The position numbers and the translations under genes are program-made. The notes beneath the pieces are model-generated. The model searched no databases. It was not told the origin of the DNA and saw nothing but the letters and a program-made list of their open reading frames with translations. From Serratia rubidaea (GTDB lineage Bacteria; Pseudomonadota; Gammaproteobacteria; Enterobacterales; Enterobacteriaceae), in NCBI GenBank assembly GCA_901472405.1, contig LR590463.1, positions 1,922,001-1,986,000 of the forward strand: a stretch of DNA of 64,000 nt, in the 5' to 3' direction. Positions 22,157 through 31,111 of the stretch are shown in pieces (position 1 is the first letter of the stretch; each line of letters begins with the position of its first letter).

Positions 22157-22594
22157 ATGAGTAGATTCCAGAAAGCATCTCATGTGCTCTGGTGTTGTCA
22201 ATATCATATTGTATGGACACCCAAGTACCGATTTCGCATCCTTAGGAATAATGTTGGCAAAGAGGTCTACAAGCAGATAAGGATCTCAAGTGAGCAACTC
22301 GGGATAGAAGTGGTAGAGCTGAATGTTCAGATAGATCATGTCCATTTACTGGTAAAAGTCCCGCCACGTCTTTCTATTTCACATGTGATAGGTCATTTGA
22401 AAGGTAAAACAGCCCTTAGGCTGTTCAGCAAATTTCCCTATCTGCGGAAGAACAAGTTGTGGGGAAATCACTTCTGGGCGCGGGGTTACTGCGTAGATAC
22501 CGTAGGTATAAATGAAGAAATGATAAGAAAGTACGTGAAGTATCAGGAAAAGCATGAAGTTGAAGAGAGCCAGCTTCCACTAAAAGAGGTGTGA
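22157..22594 (+). CDS. tnpA: IS200/IS605 family transposase TnpA (Y1 HUH)
   Basis: 145-residue HUH single-strand transposase. It has the segment QYHIVWTPKYRFRIL near the N-terminus, the metal-binding HUH motif HVH in NVQIDHVHLLVKVPP (about residues 66-70), IGHLKGKTALRLF, the W-G-NHFWARGYCVDTVG block and the catalytic Tyr in RKYVKYQEKHE. All key residues are present, so it may be active. The start MSRFQKAS follows RBS AAGGA; an upstream open frame is leader. No TnpB accompanies it. Confidence 0.92.
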   Translation: MSRFQKASHVLWCCQYHIVWTPKYRFRILRNNVGKEVYKQIRISSEQLGIEVVELNVQIDHVHLLVKVPPRLSISHVIGHLKGKTALRLFSKFPYLRKNKLWGNHFWARGYCVDTVGINEEMIRKYVKYQEKHEVEESQLPLKEV

Positions 22595-22624
22595 AGCGAA
22601 GGCTCTCAGAGTCTGAGCTAAGTA

Positions 22625-22667
22625 CGCCCCTCTGGGGCGCTATCAATGCCACCTGCTATGCAGGTGG
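22625..22667 (+). repeat. Right-end double hairpin of the IS200-type element
   Basis: Two adjacent hairpins: CGCCCC-TCT-GGGGCG at 22625-22639 and CCACCTGC-TAT-GCAGGTGG at 22649-22667. The second is followed by TTTTTT, so besides being a transposition end it could act as a terminator ahead of pabC. Confidence 0.75.
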
Positions 22668-22746
22668 TTTTTTACGTCCGTCGTTCAGGATTTGGCGTCA
22701 TGCCTGTTATCCTGTAGGCCGCAAGATGAGAGGCGGGGGAAGAGCC

Positions 22747-23544
22747 ATGTACTGGATTAATGGGAAGCAGAGCGACACGCTGGCGGCCGGCGATCGCGGC
22801 ATACAGTTCGGCGACGGCTGCTTTACCACCGCGCGTGCGGTCGATGGTCGGGTGGAACTGTTGCCCTGGCATCTTGAACGCCTGCAGCAGGGGGCGCAGC
22901 GTCTGCTGCTGCCGCCGTTGGACTGGGCGACGCTGGAGCAGGAAATGCGTCAGGCGGCAGAATCAATCCGCTTTGGCGTGGTCAAAACCATCGTGACGCG
23001 GGGCAGCGGCGGGCGCGGCTATAGCCCCGCAGGCTGTGAGCAGCCCACCCGCATCGTGTCATGCGGCGCGTATCCGCAGCACTATCTGTCATGGCGCGAG
23101 CAGGGCGTCAGCCTGGCGTTAAGCCCGGTGCCGCTGGCGCGTAACCCGCTGCTGGCGGGGATTAAACATCTGAACCGGCTGGAGCAGGTGTTGATCCGTG
23201 CGCATCTTGAGCAGACTGACGCCGACGAGGCGCTGGTGCTTGACACCGCAGGGCTGCTGGTGGAATGCTGTGCGGCTAATTTATTCTGGCGTAAGGGAAA
23301 GCGGTATATACCCCCGGATTTAAGCCAGTCTGGCGTGGCTGGCCTGATGCGCCGCCGGGTGATTGAGTTACTGACAGACAGCGAATATACGCTGCATTAC
23401 GTCGCCGAACCGCCGGAAACGCTGGCGACGGCGGAAGAGGTATTGATCAGTAACGCGCTGATGCCGTTATTGCCGGTCAATGCCGCCCATTTATGGCGCT
23501 ATGATTCGCGCCGGCTGTATGAGTTTTTACGACACCAAATTTAA
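22747..23544 (+). CDS. pabC: Aminodeoxychorismate lyase
   Basis: PLP enzyme releasing pyruvate from 4-amino-4-deoxychorismate to give p-aminobenzoate for folate. 265 residues of fold-type IV: GDRGIQFGDGCFTTARAVDG near the N-terminus, KTIVTRGSGGRGY, and the PLP Lys in LLAGIKHLNRLEQVL. The start at MYWINGK follows a G-rich RBS (GGCGGGGGAAGAGCC). It now lies directly downstream of the IS200-type element, and the next gene mltG follows by 12 bases, so any read-through from fabF is probably cut. Confidence 0.94.
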   Translation: MYWINGKQSDTLAAGDRGIQFGDGCFTTARAVDGRVELLPWHLERLQQGAQRLLLPPLDWATLEQEMRQAAESIRFGVVKTIVTRGSGGRGYSPAGCEQPTRIVSCGAYPQHYLSWREQGVSLALSPVPLARNPLLAGIKHLNRLEQVLIRAHLEQTDADEALVLDTAGLLVECCAANLFWRKGKRYIPPDLSQSGVAGLMRRRVIELLTDSEYTLHYVAEPPETLATAEEVLISNALMPLLPVNAAHLWRYDSRRLYEFLRHQI

Positions 23545-23556
23545 CCAGGCCGATTA

Positions 23557-24575
23557 ATGAAGAAAGTAAAGTTTGTTGCACTGCTCGTCGTCGTGATTTT
23601 GGCCCTGCTGTTCTGGGGCTATCAGAAGGTTGAACGCTTTGCCGATACGCCGCTGGCGATCCAGCAGGAAGCGATCTTTAAACTGCCGGCGGGCACCGGG
23701 CGGGTGGCGCTGGAAGGGCTGCTGGTGCGCGATAAGCTGATCCGCAATGGAAAATGGTTCCCGTGGTTGCTGAAAATTGAGCCTAAGCTGGCGGCATTTA
23801 AAGCCGGCACCTACCGTTTCACTCCGGGCATGACGGTGCGCCAGATGCTGGAACTGCTGGCCAGCGGCAAAGAGGCGCAGTTCAACGCGCGGTTTATTGA
23901 AGGTTCGCGCCTGAGCGATTGGATGAGCATTCTGCAGCAGGCCAAGTACCTGAAGCATACGCTGGCGGTAAAAGCGAGGCGGAAATCGCCGCTGCGCTGG
24001 GCATGCCGGCAGGCACGCACCCGGAAGGGCGTCTGTACCCGGATACCTATTCCTATACCGCCGGCATGAGCGATATCGCTCTGCTCAAGCGCGCCCATAC
24101 GCGGATGGAAAAGGCGCTGGATGAGGCCTGGCAGCAGCGTGACAAGGCGCTGCCGTATAAAACGCCGGAACAGCTGTTGACCATGGCTTCCATTATCGAG
24201 AAAGAGACCGCGGTGGCGGCCGAGCGCGGCAAAGTGGCGTCGGTATTCGTCAACCGCCTGCGCATCGGTATGCGGCTGCAGACCGATCCGACGGTGATCT
24301 ACGGCATGGGCGCACGCTATACTGGCACCATTACCCGTAAGGATCTGGATACGCCGACCGCCTATAACACCTATACCATCAGCGGGCTGCCGCCGACGCC
24401 GATCGCCATGCCGAGCCAGGCGTCGCTGACGGCGGCGTCGCAGCCGGAAAAAACGCCTTATCTCTATTTTGTTGCTGACGGCAAGGGTGGACACACCTTT
24501 ACCACCAATCTGGCCAGCCATAATAAGGCGGTGCGGGTTTACCGCCAGCTAGTGAAGGAAAAGAATGAAAAGTAA
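23557..24575 (+). CDS. mltG: Endolytic murein transglycosylase MltG (one frame break)
   Basis: Inner-membrane lytic transglycosylase that cuts nascent peptidoglycan and sets glycan chain length. One N-terminal membrane helix ([17 protein letters not shown]), then a LysM-like region ([25 protein letters not shown]) and the YceG catalytic domain with the key Glu in [22 protein letters not shown], and [25 protein letters not shown]. The frame breaks near 23960-23970, between KYLKHTL and the next frame's [10 protein letters not shown]; one base error restores about 340 residues. The stop overlaps the tmk start. Confidence 0.93.
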
Positions 24576-25203
24576 ATTCGTGGTTATTGAAGGGCTGGAA
24601 GGCGCGGGAAAAACCACCGCGCGTGATACGGTCGTCAGCGTATTGCGCGAACACGGTATCGAGGACATCGTTTTCACCCGTGAGCCGGGCGGTACGCCGC
24701 TGGCGGAAAAACTGCGCGATCTGTTTAAGCGCGGCCATGAAGGCGAGCTGCCCACCATCAAGGCGGAAGTGCTGATGCTGTATGCGGCGCGGGTGCAGCT
24801 GGTTGAAACGGTGATTAAACCGGCGTTGGCGCGCGGCGCCTGGGTGGTCGGCGACCGTCATGACCTGTCGTCTCAGGCCTATCAGGGCGGCGGGCGCGGC
24901 GTCGACCCGCAGCTGATGGTGTCGCTGCGGGATACCGTTCTGGGTGATTTCCGCCCCGATCTGACCTTGTATCTCGATCTGCCGCCGCTGGTCGGGCTGC
25001 AGCGTGCGCAGGCGCGCGGCGCGCTGGATCGCATTGAGCAAGAGGCGCTGCCGTTCTTTGAACGTACGCGCGAGCGCTATCTGCAGCTGGCGGCGGCGGA
25101 CGACGCGATCGTGACCGTCGATGCGGCGCAGACGCTGGAACAGGTCACCGCCGACATTCGTCAATGCGTCAGCGCGTGGCTGCTGCAACAGGAAACGGCC
25201 TGA
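24565..25203 (+). CDS. tmk: Thymidylate kinase
   Basis: Phosphorylates dTMP to dTDP. 212 residues with P-loop [12 protein letters not shown], the DR(H/Y) motif in [18 protein letters not shown], the dTMP-binding FTREPGG and the LID region [12 protein letters not shown]. The ATG lies inside the last codons of mltG (11-base overlap), a sign of translational coupling. The gene is followed by holB with an overlapping TGATG. Confidence 0.97.
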   Translation: MKSKFVVIEGLEGAGKTTARDTVVSVLREHGIEDIVFTREPGGTPLAEKLRDLFKRGHEGELPTIKAEVLMLYAARVQLVETVIKPALARGAWVVGDRHDLSSQAYQGGGRGVDPQLMVSLRDTVLGDFRPDLTLYLDLPPLVGLQRAQARGALDRIEQEALPFFERTRERYLQLAAADDAIVTVDAAQTLEQVTADIRQCVSAWLLQQETA

Positions 25204-26213
25204 TGAATTGGTATCCGTGGCTGAATATGCCTTATCGTCAACTCGTCGGGCAGTATGCCGGCGGGCGCGGTCACCATGCGCTGCTGCTGCACGCGGCGGC
25301 CGGCAACGGCGACGACGCGCTGATTTACGCCATCAGCCGCTGGCTGATTTGCCAGCGCCGCAACGGAGAAAAAAGCTGCGGCGAGTGCCACAGTTGCCGC
25401 CTGATGCTGGCGGGCAGCCATCCGGATTACCACGTGCTGGCGGCGGAGAAGGGCAAAAGCAGCCTGGGTATCGAGCCGGTGCGCCAGCTGAGCGAAACCC
25501 TGTATGCCCATGCGCAGCAGGGCGGCGCCAAAGTGGTGTGGCTGCCGCAGGCGGAGCAGCTGACCGAAGCGGCGGCCAATGCGCTGCTCAAAACGCTGGA
25601 AGAGCCGCCGGCGCACACCTATTTTCTGTTGAGCTGCCGCGAACCCTCCAACCTGCTGGCGACGCTGCGCAGCCGCTGCCTGTACTGGCACCTGTCCAGC
25701 CCTGAGGAAGCGTTGAGCCTGCAATGGCTGGAGCGCCAGGGCGTTGCCGGCGCCCGGACGGATTGGCTGACGGCGCTGCGCCTGCATGACGGTGCGCCGC
25801 TGGCCGCCGAACGCCTGCTGCAGCCGGAGCGCTGGCAGCAGCGCAGTGCGCTGTGTGCGGCGCTCGCTAAGGCGCTGCAGTCGCAGGATATGCTGCAGCT
25901 GTTGCCGCAGCTGAATCACGATGACGTCGCCGAGCGGCTGCACTGGCTGTGCGCGCTGCTGATGGACGCGATGAAGTGGCAGCAGGGCGCCGCGGCCTTT
26001 GTGCTCAATCAGGATCAGCAGCCGTTGGTGCAGCTGTTGGCCGCGCGGCTGAGCAGCAGCTCGCTGCAGCATAGTGTGCAGCAGTGGCTGCACTGCCGGC
26101 ATCAATTACTCAGCGTGGTGGGCGTTAACCGCGAACTGCTGCTGACCGAACGCCTGCTGGGCTGGGAACAGATGTTCGCAGCCGCCGGCTATTCTCACCC
26201 TCATTCGCTGTAA
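25203..26213 (+). CDS. holB: DNA polymerase III subunit delta'
   Basis: Clamp-loader subunit, 336 residues. AAA+-like fold with the degenerate nucleotide site typical of delta' (HAAAGNGDDALIYA in place of a full P-loop), the zinc module CGECHSC, the conserved KVVWLPQAEQLTEAAANALLKTLEEPP and SRC motif in LRSRCLYW. The ATG shares bases with the tmk stop (TGATG), so it is translationally coupled. Confidence 0.95.
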   Translation: MNWYPWLNMPYRQLVGQYAGGRGHHALLLHAAAGNGDDALIYAISRWLICQRRNGEKSCGECHSCRLMLAGSHPDYHVLAAEKGKSSLGIEPVRQLSETLYAHAQQGGAKVVWLPQAEQLTEAAANALLKTLEEPPAHTYFLLSCREPSNLLATLRSRCLYWHLSSPEEALSLQWLERQGVAGARTDWLTALRLHDGAPLAAERLLQPERWQQRSALCAALAKALQSQDMLQLLPQLNHDDVAERLHWLCALLMDAMKWQQGAAAFVLNQDQQPLVQLLAARLSSSSLQHSVQQWLHCRHQLLSVVGVNRELLLTERLLGWEQMFAAAGYSHPHSL

Positions 26214-26227
26214 AAGAGTTAAACATT

Positions 26228-27004
26228 ATGTTGTTAGTCGATTCTCACTGTCACCTCGACAGCCTGGACTACCAGGCATTACACCAGAACGTGGACGACG
26301 CGCTGGCGAAAGCCAAGGCGCGCGACGTGGGCTATGTGCTGGCGGTGGCCACCACTCTGCCGGGCTTCCGTTCGATGACGGCGCTGATTGGCGATCGTCC
26401 CGACGTGGCGTTCTCCTGCGGCGTGCACCCGTTAAACCTGGAAGGCGGCTATGACTATGCCGAGCTGCGCCAGCTGGCGGCGGCGGAGCAGGTGGTGGCG
26501 CTGGGGGAGACCGGGCTGGACTATTTCTACCAGAAGGATAACTGGGCGCTGCAGCAGGAGTCGTTCCGCCAGCATATCCGCATCGGCCGCGAGCTGAACA
26601 AGCCGGTGATCGTGCATACCCGCGATGCGCGGGAAGACACGCTGGCGATCCTGCGCGAAGAGCAGGTGCAGGAGTGCGGCGGCGTGCTGCACTGCTTTAC
26701 CGAAGACCGGGCGACCGCAGAGGTGCTGCTGGACCTGGGCTTTTATATCTCTTTCTCCGGCATTGTCACTTTCCGCAACGCCGAGCAGTTGCGCGACGTG
26801 GCGCGCTATGTGCCGCTGGACCGCATGCTGGTGGAAACCGACTCGCCTTATCTGGCTCCGGTGCCGCACCGTGGCAAAGAGAATCAACCCGCTTACGTGC
26901 GCGACGTGGCTGAATACATGGCCGTACTGAAAGGCGTAAGCCTGGAAGAACTGGCCGCCGCCACGACTGCCAATTTTTCTCGCTTATTTCACATCAAATT
27001 CTGA
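26228..27004 (+). CDS. ycfH: TatD family metal-dependent hydrolase YcfH
   Basis: 258-residue TIM-barrel metal hydrolase of the TatD DNase family. Metal ligands are visible in VDSHCHLD (residues 5-10), ALGETGLDYFY, PVIVHTRDA, LHCFTE and LVETDSPYLAPVPHRG. It is the last gene of pabC-mltG-tmk-holB-ycfH. The YcfH subfamily is probably a nuclease, but its cellular job is not fixed. 14 bases separate it from holB. Confidence 0.95.
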   Translation: MLLVDSHCHLDSLDYQALHQNVDDALAKAKARDVGYVLAVATTLPGFRSMTALIGDRPDVAFSCGVHPLNLEGGYDYAELRQLAAAEQVVALGETGLDYFYQKDNWALQQESFRQHIRIGRELNKPVIVHTRDAREDTLAILREEQVQECGGVLHCFTEDRATAEVLLDLGFYISFSGIVTFRNAEQLRDVARYVPLDRMLVETDSPYLAPVPHRGKENQPAYVRDVAEYMAVLKGVSLEELAAATTANFSRLFHIKF

Positions 27005-27343
27005 TTCATGACCTAGTCTTAGGTTGCCAGCGTTGCACACGTAATTATTTTAAATCTCGTAATTAATCGGCTGAACGGGTAAGGTTCCACCCCCGTTCGG
27101 CCCGTTAACGGATGTGCTTTCATCATTTTTTACAAAAAAACACCAATTTCAGAAATAGTAGCAGGGTTATTGATTGAAACGTGACTGCCATCAAACAATG
27201 TTTGGGGTATTTATTTTACTCTTCGTAAAAATTCAAGGGGTGCTCAGACACCCTGAATTGTAGAGGGTTTTTGTTCCCCTCTGCAGCGCAAAAAGCGCGC
27301 AACAAGAAGTCGCTAAGCCTATTACTCAGGAGCACACTCAACT
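27005..27343 (+). promoter_or_regulatory. ptsG upstream region and leader
   Basis: 339 bases without a gene. It contains a hairpin soon after ycfH (GAACGGG 27073-27079 with CCCGTTC 27092-27098, no U tract), an imperfect dyad that may be an Mlc operator, a leader hairpin (27231-27258, GGGTG/CACCC) and the SgrS pairing site at the start codon. I could not place the -35/-10 or a CRP site with confidence. Confidence 0.55.
27214..27230 (+). promoter_or_regulatory. Possible Mlc/NagC-type operator upstream of ptsG
   Basis: TTTTAC-TCTTC-GTAAAA is a dyad with a 5-base centre, 114 bases before the ptsG start. Mlc represses E. coli ptsG through AT-rich dyads of this general type. The assignment rests on position and shape only. 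Confidence 0.4.
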
Positions 27344-27346
27344 ATG
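27321..27346 (+). promoter_or_regulatory. SgrS sRNA pairing site over the ptsG start
   Basis: ATTACTCAGGAGCACACTCA followed by the ATG is almost the same as the E. coli ptsG segment paired by the sRNA SgrS (ACTCAGGAGCACTCTCAATTATG). Pairing here hides the RBS (CAGGAG) and triggers RNase E decay under glucose-phosphate stress. Conservation of the block implies an SgrS gene elsewhere in this genome. Confidence 0.8.
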
Positions 27347-28776
27347 TTCAAGAATGCATTCGCAAACCTACAAAAAGTAGGTAAATCGCTGATGCTGCCG
27401 GTATCCGTACTGCCTATTGCAGGTATCCTGCTGGGCGTCGGTTCTGCCAACTTTAGCTGGCTGCCGGCGGTAGTCTCGCATGTGATGGCGGAGGCGGGCG
27501 GTTCCGTGTTTGCCAATATGCCGCTGATTTTCGCCATCGGCGTGGCGCTGGGCTTCACCAATAACGACGGCGTTTCCGCGCTGGCGGCGGTAGTGGCTTA
27601 CGGCATCATGGTAAAAACCATGGCGGTGGTGGCGCCGCTGGTGCTGCATCTGCCGGCCGAAGAGATTGCCGCCAAACACCTGGCGGATACCGGCGTGCTC
27701 GGGGGATTATCTCCGGCGCCATTGCGGCCTATATGTTTAACCGCTTCTTCCGCATTCAGCTGCCGGAATACCTCGGCTTCTTCGCCGGTAAACGCTTTGT
27801 GCCGATTATCTCCGGCCTGGCGGCGATCGTGCTGGGCGTGCTGCTCTCCTTTATCTGGCCGCCAATCGGCAGCGCCATTCAGACCTTCTCGCAGTGGGCT
27901 GCCTATCAGAACCCGGTAGTGGCGTTCGGCATCTACGGCGTCGTTGAGCGTTCTCTGGTGCCGTTCGGTCTGCACCATATCTGGAACGTGCCGTTCCAGA
28001 TGCAAATCGGCGAGTTCACCAACGCAGCAGGCCAGGTGTTCCACGGCGATATCCCGCGCTATATGGCGGGCGACCCGACCGCGGGCAAACTGTCCGGCGG
28101 CTTCCTGTTCAAAATGTACGGCCTGCCGGCGGCGGCTATCGCCATCTGGCACTCGGCGAAGCCTGAGAACCGCGCGAAAGTGGGCGGCATCATGATCTCC
28201 GCGGCGCTGACCTCGTTCCTGACCGGGATTACCGAGCCAATCGAATTCTCCTTCATGTTCGTGGCGCCGGTGCTGTATGCCATCCACGCTATTCTGGCCG
28301 GCCTGGCGTTCCCGATCTGTATCCTGCTCGGCATGCGCGACGGCACCAGCTTCTCACACGGTCTGATCGACTTTATCGTACTGAGCGGCAACAGCAGCAA
28401 AATCTGGCTGTTCCCGATTGTCGGCATCATTTACGGTCTGGTGTACTACACCATCTTCCGCGTACTGATTGCCAAGCTGGATCTGAAGACCCCGGGTCGT
28501 GAAGACAGCGCCGCCGACCAAAGCGCGCAGGGCGGCACGGAAATGTCCGCGGCGCTGGTGCAGGCGTTCGGCGGTAAAGACAACATCACCAACCTGGATG
28601 CCTGCATCACCCGTCTGCGCGTCAGCGTGGCCGACGTGTCCAAGGTTGACCAGGCCGGGCTGAAGAAACTGGGCGCCGCCGGCGTGGTGGTTGCCGGTTC
28701 CGGCGTACAGGCTATCTTCGGCACCAAGTCCGATAACCTGAAAACCGATATGGATGAATATATCCGTAATCACTGA
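27344..28776 (+). CDS. ptsG: PTS glucose transporter subunit IIBC (one frame break)
   Basis: Glucose-specific EIICB that imports and phosphorylates glucose, 477 residues expected. It has the N-terminal EIIC domain with about ten membrane segments, the conserved [12 protein letters not shown], and the C-terminal EIIB domain with the phosphorylation Cys in [16 protein letters not shown]. The frame breaks near 27703 (read CTCGGGGGATTATC; LGGIISGA is expected), one base wrong. The linker ([16 protein letters not shown]) is typical. Monocistronic, with a good terminator. Confidence 0.95.
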
Positions 28777-28796
28777 TTCAGATAGGCATTAACGGA

Positions 28797-28814
28797 GGGA
28801 GGCGCAAGCCTCCC
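28797..28814 (+). terminator. Terminator of ptsG
   Basis: GGGAGGC-GCAA-GCCTCCC with a following TTTTTT, 20 bases after the ptsG stop. Confidence 0.9.
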
Positions 28815-28947
28815 TTTTTTATGGGTAATGTATTCTGAAAGCTTTTAAATCACGACAGATAAGATGGAGAAATAGGGAGAAGCACAAGGGAAAGCTAAGC
28901 ACAGGCATTATTGCCGGCTCGGCGGCGGGCCGAACCGGCGTTAACCT

Positions 28948-29600
28948 TTAGTGATGCAGCATTTCGTCCACCACCTGTTTGGCGTCCAGCTGATACGGGT
29001 AATAGGTCGGCCAGTTATCCATCTCCTTCAGCAGCGCCTCCTGAGAGGTATTACCCATAAAGATATGGTAGTGGGCCGATTTACGCGGGCCGATAGTATG
29101 GTCGCTGAACTGCACGTATTTCGGCGCCTGGCTGCCGGCATCCGGGCACTCAAACAGGTAGCGTACGCCTTTTTTACCGGAGGCGTAGGTCAGGATTTTA
29201 TGCCCGGCATAGTCGTATTTACAGCTGCTGACTTTGTCGCCGCGGTGAAACTCCATCACGCGCCGTTTTCAATGCCGATGGTGTCCACGTCGGTGGCATA
29301 GCCCTGGCGGTAATAGGCCTTCAGCTCGGCAACGGTTTTACTCTTGTCCTTTTCCGCTTTCTGCTTAAATACCGGGTCGAGATCGCCGCTGAGCAGATAA
29401 GGATATACCGACTGCCAGACGCCATCCCAGTCGCTTAACGCTCTGTCCTGCACCTGTTTATCGTCGAATACGCCTGCGGCGGCCCTCTGCTCGGCTTCCG
29501 TCATCGGTTTGCCATGTGAATGATGGGCATGGGCCAGCGCCTGGCTGCTGATAAGCAGCGTTCCCAGCGCAAGCGCCAGTTTGCCAAAATGAATCGTCAC
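28948..29600 (-). CDS. zinT: Periplasmic metal-binding protein ZinT (one frame break)
   Basis: Periplasmic zinc/cadmium-binding lipocalin-like protein that helps ZnuABC take up zinc. Signal peptide [22 protein letters not shown], then the His-rich metal segment [37 protein letters not shown], and the C-terminal HYHIFMGN with two metal-site His and [10 protein letters not shown]. The start is a GTG after RBS AGGGAG; longer upstream starts pass the RBS. The frame breaks near 29256 between GIENG and MEFHRG; fixing it gives a protein of family length. A Zur-type box lies upstream. Confidence 0.92.
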
Positions 29601-29634
29601 CGTATATCTCCCTGCTGATAGAAACAAATAAAAA

Positions 29635-29652
29635 GTTACAATATAACATAAC
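29635..29652 (-). promoter_or_regulatory. Zur-type operator upstream of zinT
   Basis: GTTACAATATAACATAAC, 35 bases before the zinT start, is close to the enterobacterial Zur site (GTTATAATATAACATTTC type) and forms an imperfect dyad. It would repress zinT when zinc is plentiful. Confidence 0.72.
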
Positions 29653-29705
29653 AATTAATAGCGCAACGGTGACGCATAAAATTGGACGGGCAGGGGGAAT
29701 GCAGA

Positions 29706-30451
29706 CTACAAATTCCTTACGCCGCCATCCATCAACAGCTCGGTGCCGACCATAAACGCCGACTCGTCCGAGGCGAGGAATACCGCCCCCTGGCCAGCTC
29801 ATGGCTGGTGCCCATCCGGCCGATTGGCACCAGCGCGCGGATCTCGTCCTTCAGCATTTGCTCATCCTTATCCTGCAACCCCAGCTTGCCGAAGGCCGGC
29901 GTCTCCGTTGGCCCGGGGCTGAGGCTGTTCACGCGGATACCACGGGAATGCAGCTCGCCGGACAGGGTGCGAGCCAGCGACAGCAGGGCGGCTTTGCTGG
30001 CGGCGTAGACATTGCTCTGCGGCAGACCGATATGGGCGCTGACCGAACCACACAGAATAATCGACGCTGGATTGGCCAGCAGCGGCAGCAGCGCCTGGAT
30101 CAGGAAAAACGGCCCCTTGAGGTTGGTATGCATCAGACGGTCGTAACGTTGCTCATCCCACAGTTCCAGCGGCTGGTGGGTGACGTCGCCGGCGTTGATA
30201 TACAGCACGTCCAGCCGTGGCCAGCGTTGGGCCAACTGCTGCGCCAGCTGGCGCTGTTGGGCAATATCTCCGGCGTCATTTTGCAGGGCGATCGCCTTGC
30301 CCAGCTGCCGTTGCGCCTCCTCCAGGCCGTGTGACGAACGGCCGGTTATCGCCACGTTGGCGCCTTCGGCAATAAACTGACGGGCGGTTTCCAACCCGAT
30401 GCCGCTGGTTGCGCCGGTAATCAGCGCGTATTTGTCTGTTAATCGTGTCAT
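29706..30451 (-). CDS. SDR family oxidoreductase (one frame break near the C-terminus)
   Basis: Classical short-chain dehydrogenase of about 248 residues. Cofactor motif ITGATSGIGLETARQF, then LYINAGD in place of NNAG, catalytic Ser/Tyr/Lys in GSVSAHIGLPQSNVYAASKAAL and SPGPTETPAF. The frame breaks near 29794 in a G run; restoring one G gives the canonical ending VFLASDESAFMVGTELLMDGG and a stop at 29706. The ORF without correction runs past into nonsense (RGRYSSPRTSRR). It is divergent from an HxlR regulator that probably controls it. The substrate is unknown; such pairs often deal with quinones or aldehydes. Confidence 0.85.
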
Positions 30452-30508
30452 TACGGTTTCCTCCTGCTGAGCTTGCTGGCATTATTTACGGCAAAACTAT
30501 CCTTTGCA

Positions 30509-30531
30509 TAGTAGGTACCGAATGGATACTA
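30509..30531. promoter_or_regulatory. Candidate HxlR operator between SDR and regulator genes
   Basis: TAGTA and TACTA flank a 13-base centre (GGTACCGAATGGA) in the 99-base divergent gap. HxlR dimers bind dyads of this size next to their own promoter and that of the paired gene. Based on position and symmetry only. Confidence 0.35.
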
Positions 30532-30550
30532 AGGCGCCGGGAGGTATGAA

Positions 30551-30934
30551 ATGACGGGTTCCGCGCATAGCGAGCAGGAAAAAAATTTGGCGGCGCTGCC
30601 GGCGGCGGGGCAGCCGTGCCCGATGGTGGATTTTGTCAATCTGTTGTCCGGCAAGTGGGCGATACCGATTTTGTACCGCCTGATCCTGATGGATGCGCCG
30701 GTGCGCTTTGGTGAACTGCAGCGCGCCGTGGCGCCGATTGCACAAAAGGAGCTGACGCGTCAGCTGCGCCAGTTCGAACGACGCGGTCTGGTGACGCGGC
30801 AAATATTTCCGCAGGTGCCGCCGCGGGTGGAATACCAGATTACCCCGCTGGGCAAGACGCTGCGCCCGACGCTGGATTCGCTGGCCGACTGGATGCGCAG
30901 CCATGCGCCGCAGTTAATTACGGATAAGAAATAG
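30551..30934 (+). CDS. HxlR family winged-helix transcriptional regulator
   Basis: 127 residues with the HxlR/DUF24 layout: Cys in GQPCPMVDFVNLLSGKWAIPILYRL, the recognition region RFGELQRAVAPIAQKELTRQLRQFERRGLVTRQIFPQVPPRVEYQITPLGKTL. The N-terminal Cys (residue 23) is the redox sensor in several relatives such as YodB and HypR, so sensing of electrophiles or disulfide stress is plausible. Divergent from the SDR gene. RBS GGGAGG lies ahead of the ATG. Confidence 0.88.
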   Translation: MTGSAHSEQEKNLAALPAAGQPCPMVDFVNLLSGKWAIPILYRLILMDAPVRFGELQRAVAPIAQKELTRQLRQFERRGLVTRQIFPQVPPRVEYQITPLGKTLRPTLDSLADWMRSHAPQLITDKK

Positions 30935-31111
30935 CTTATTTATATGGGTATTAATTGGCGATAGAGGGTAAATAGCCTTTTATATAACATGAAACCCTAA
31001 CTTGACGGCCTATTTATTTGTTTGAAAAATAGGCATATTATCCCCTTTTTCCGTATCCCGCTTGTGGAGATGATCCTTGGGACCAGTATTGGATTCAACA
31101 AGGAATTAATT

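Larger units (their letters stand above)
22048..22675 (+). mobile_element. IS200/IS605-family insertion sequence (tnpA only)
   Basis: A compact element of about 0.63 kb with one transposase gene and subterminal hairpins at both sides, as in the IS200 group, which lacks inverted terminal repeats and target duplication. The left hairpin is at 22054-22074 and the right one at 22649-22667. It sits between the fabF terminator and pabC, genes that are adjacent in relatives. Exact ends cannot be fixed without an empty site; the limits given are the flanks of the two hairpins. Its sequence is more AT-rich than its neighbours. Confidence 0.85.
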
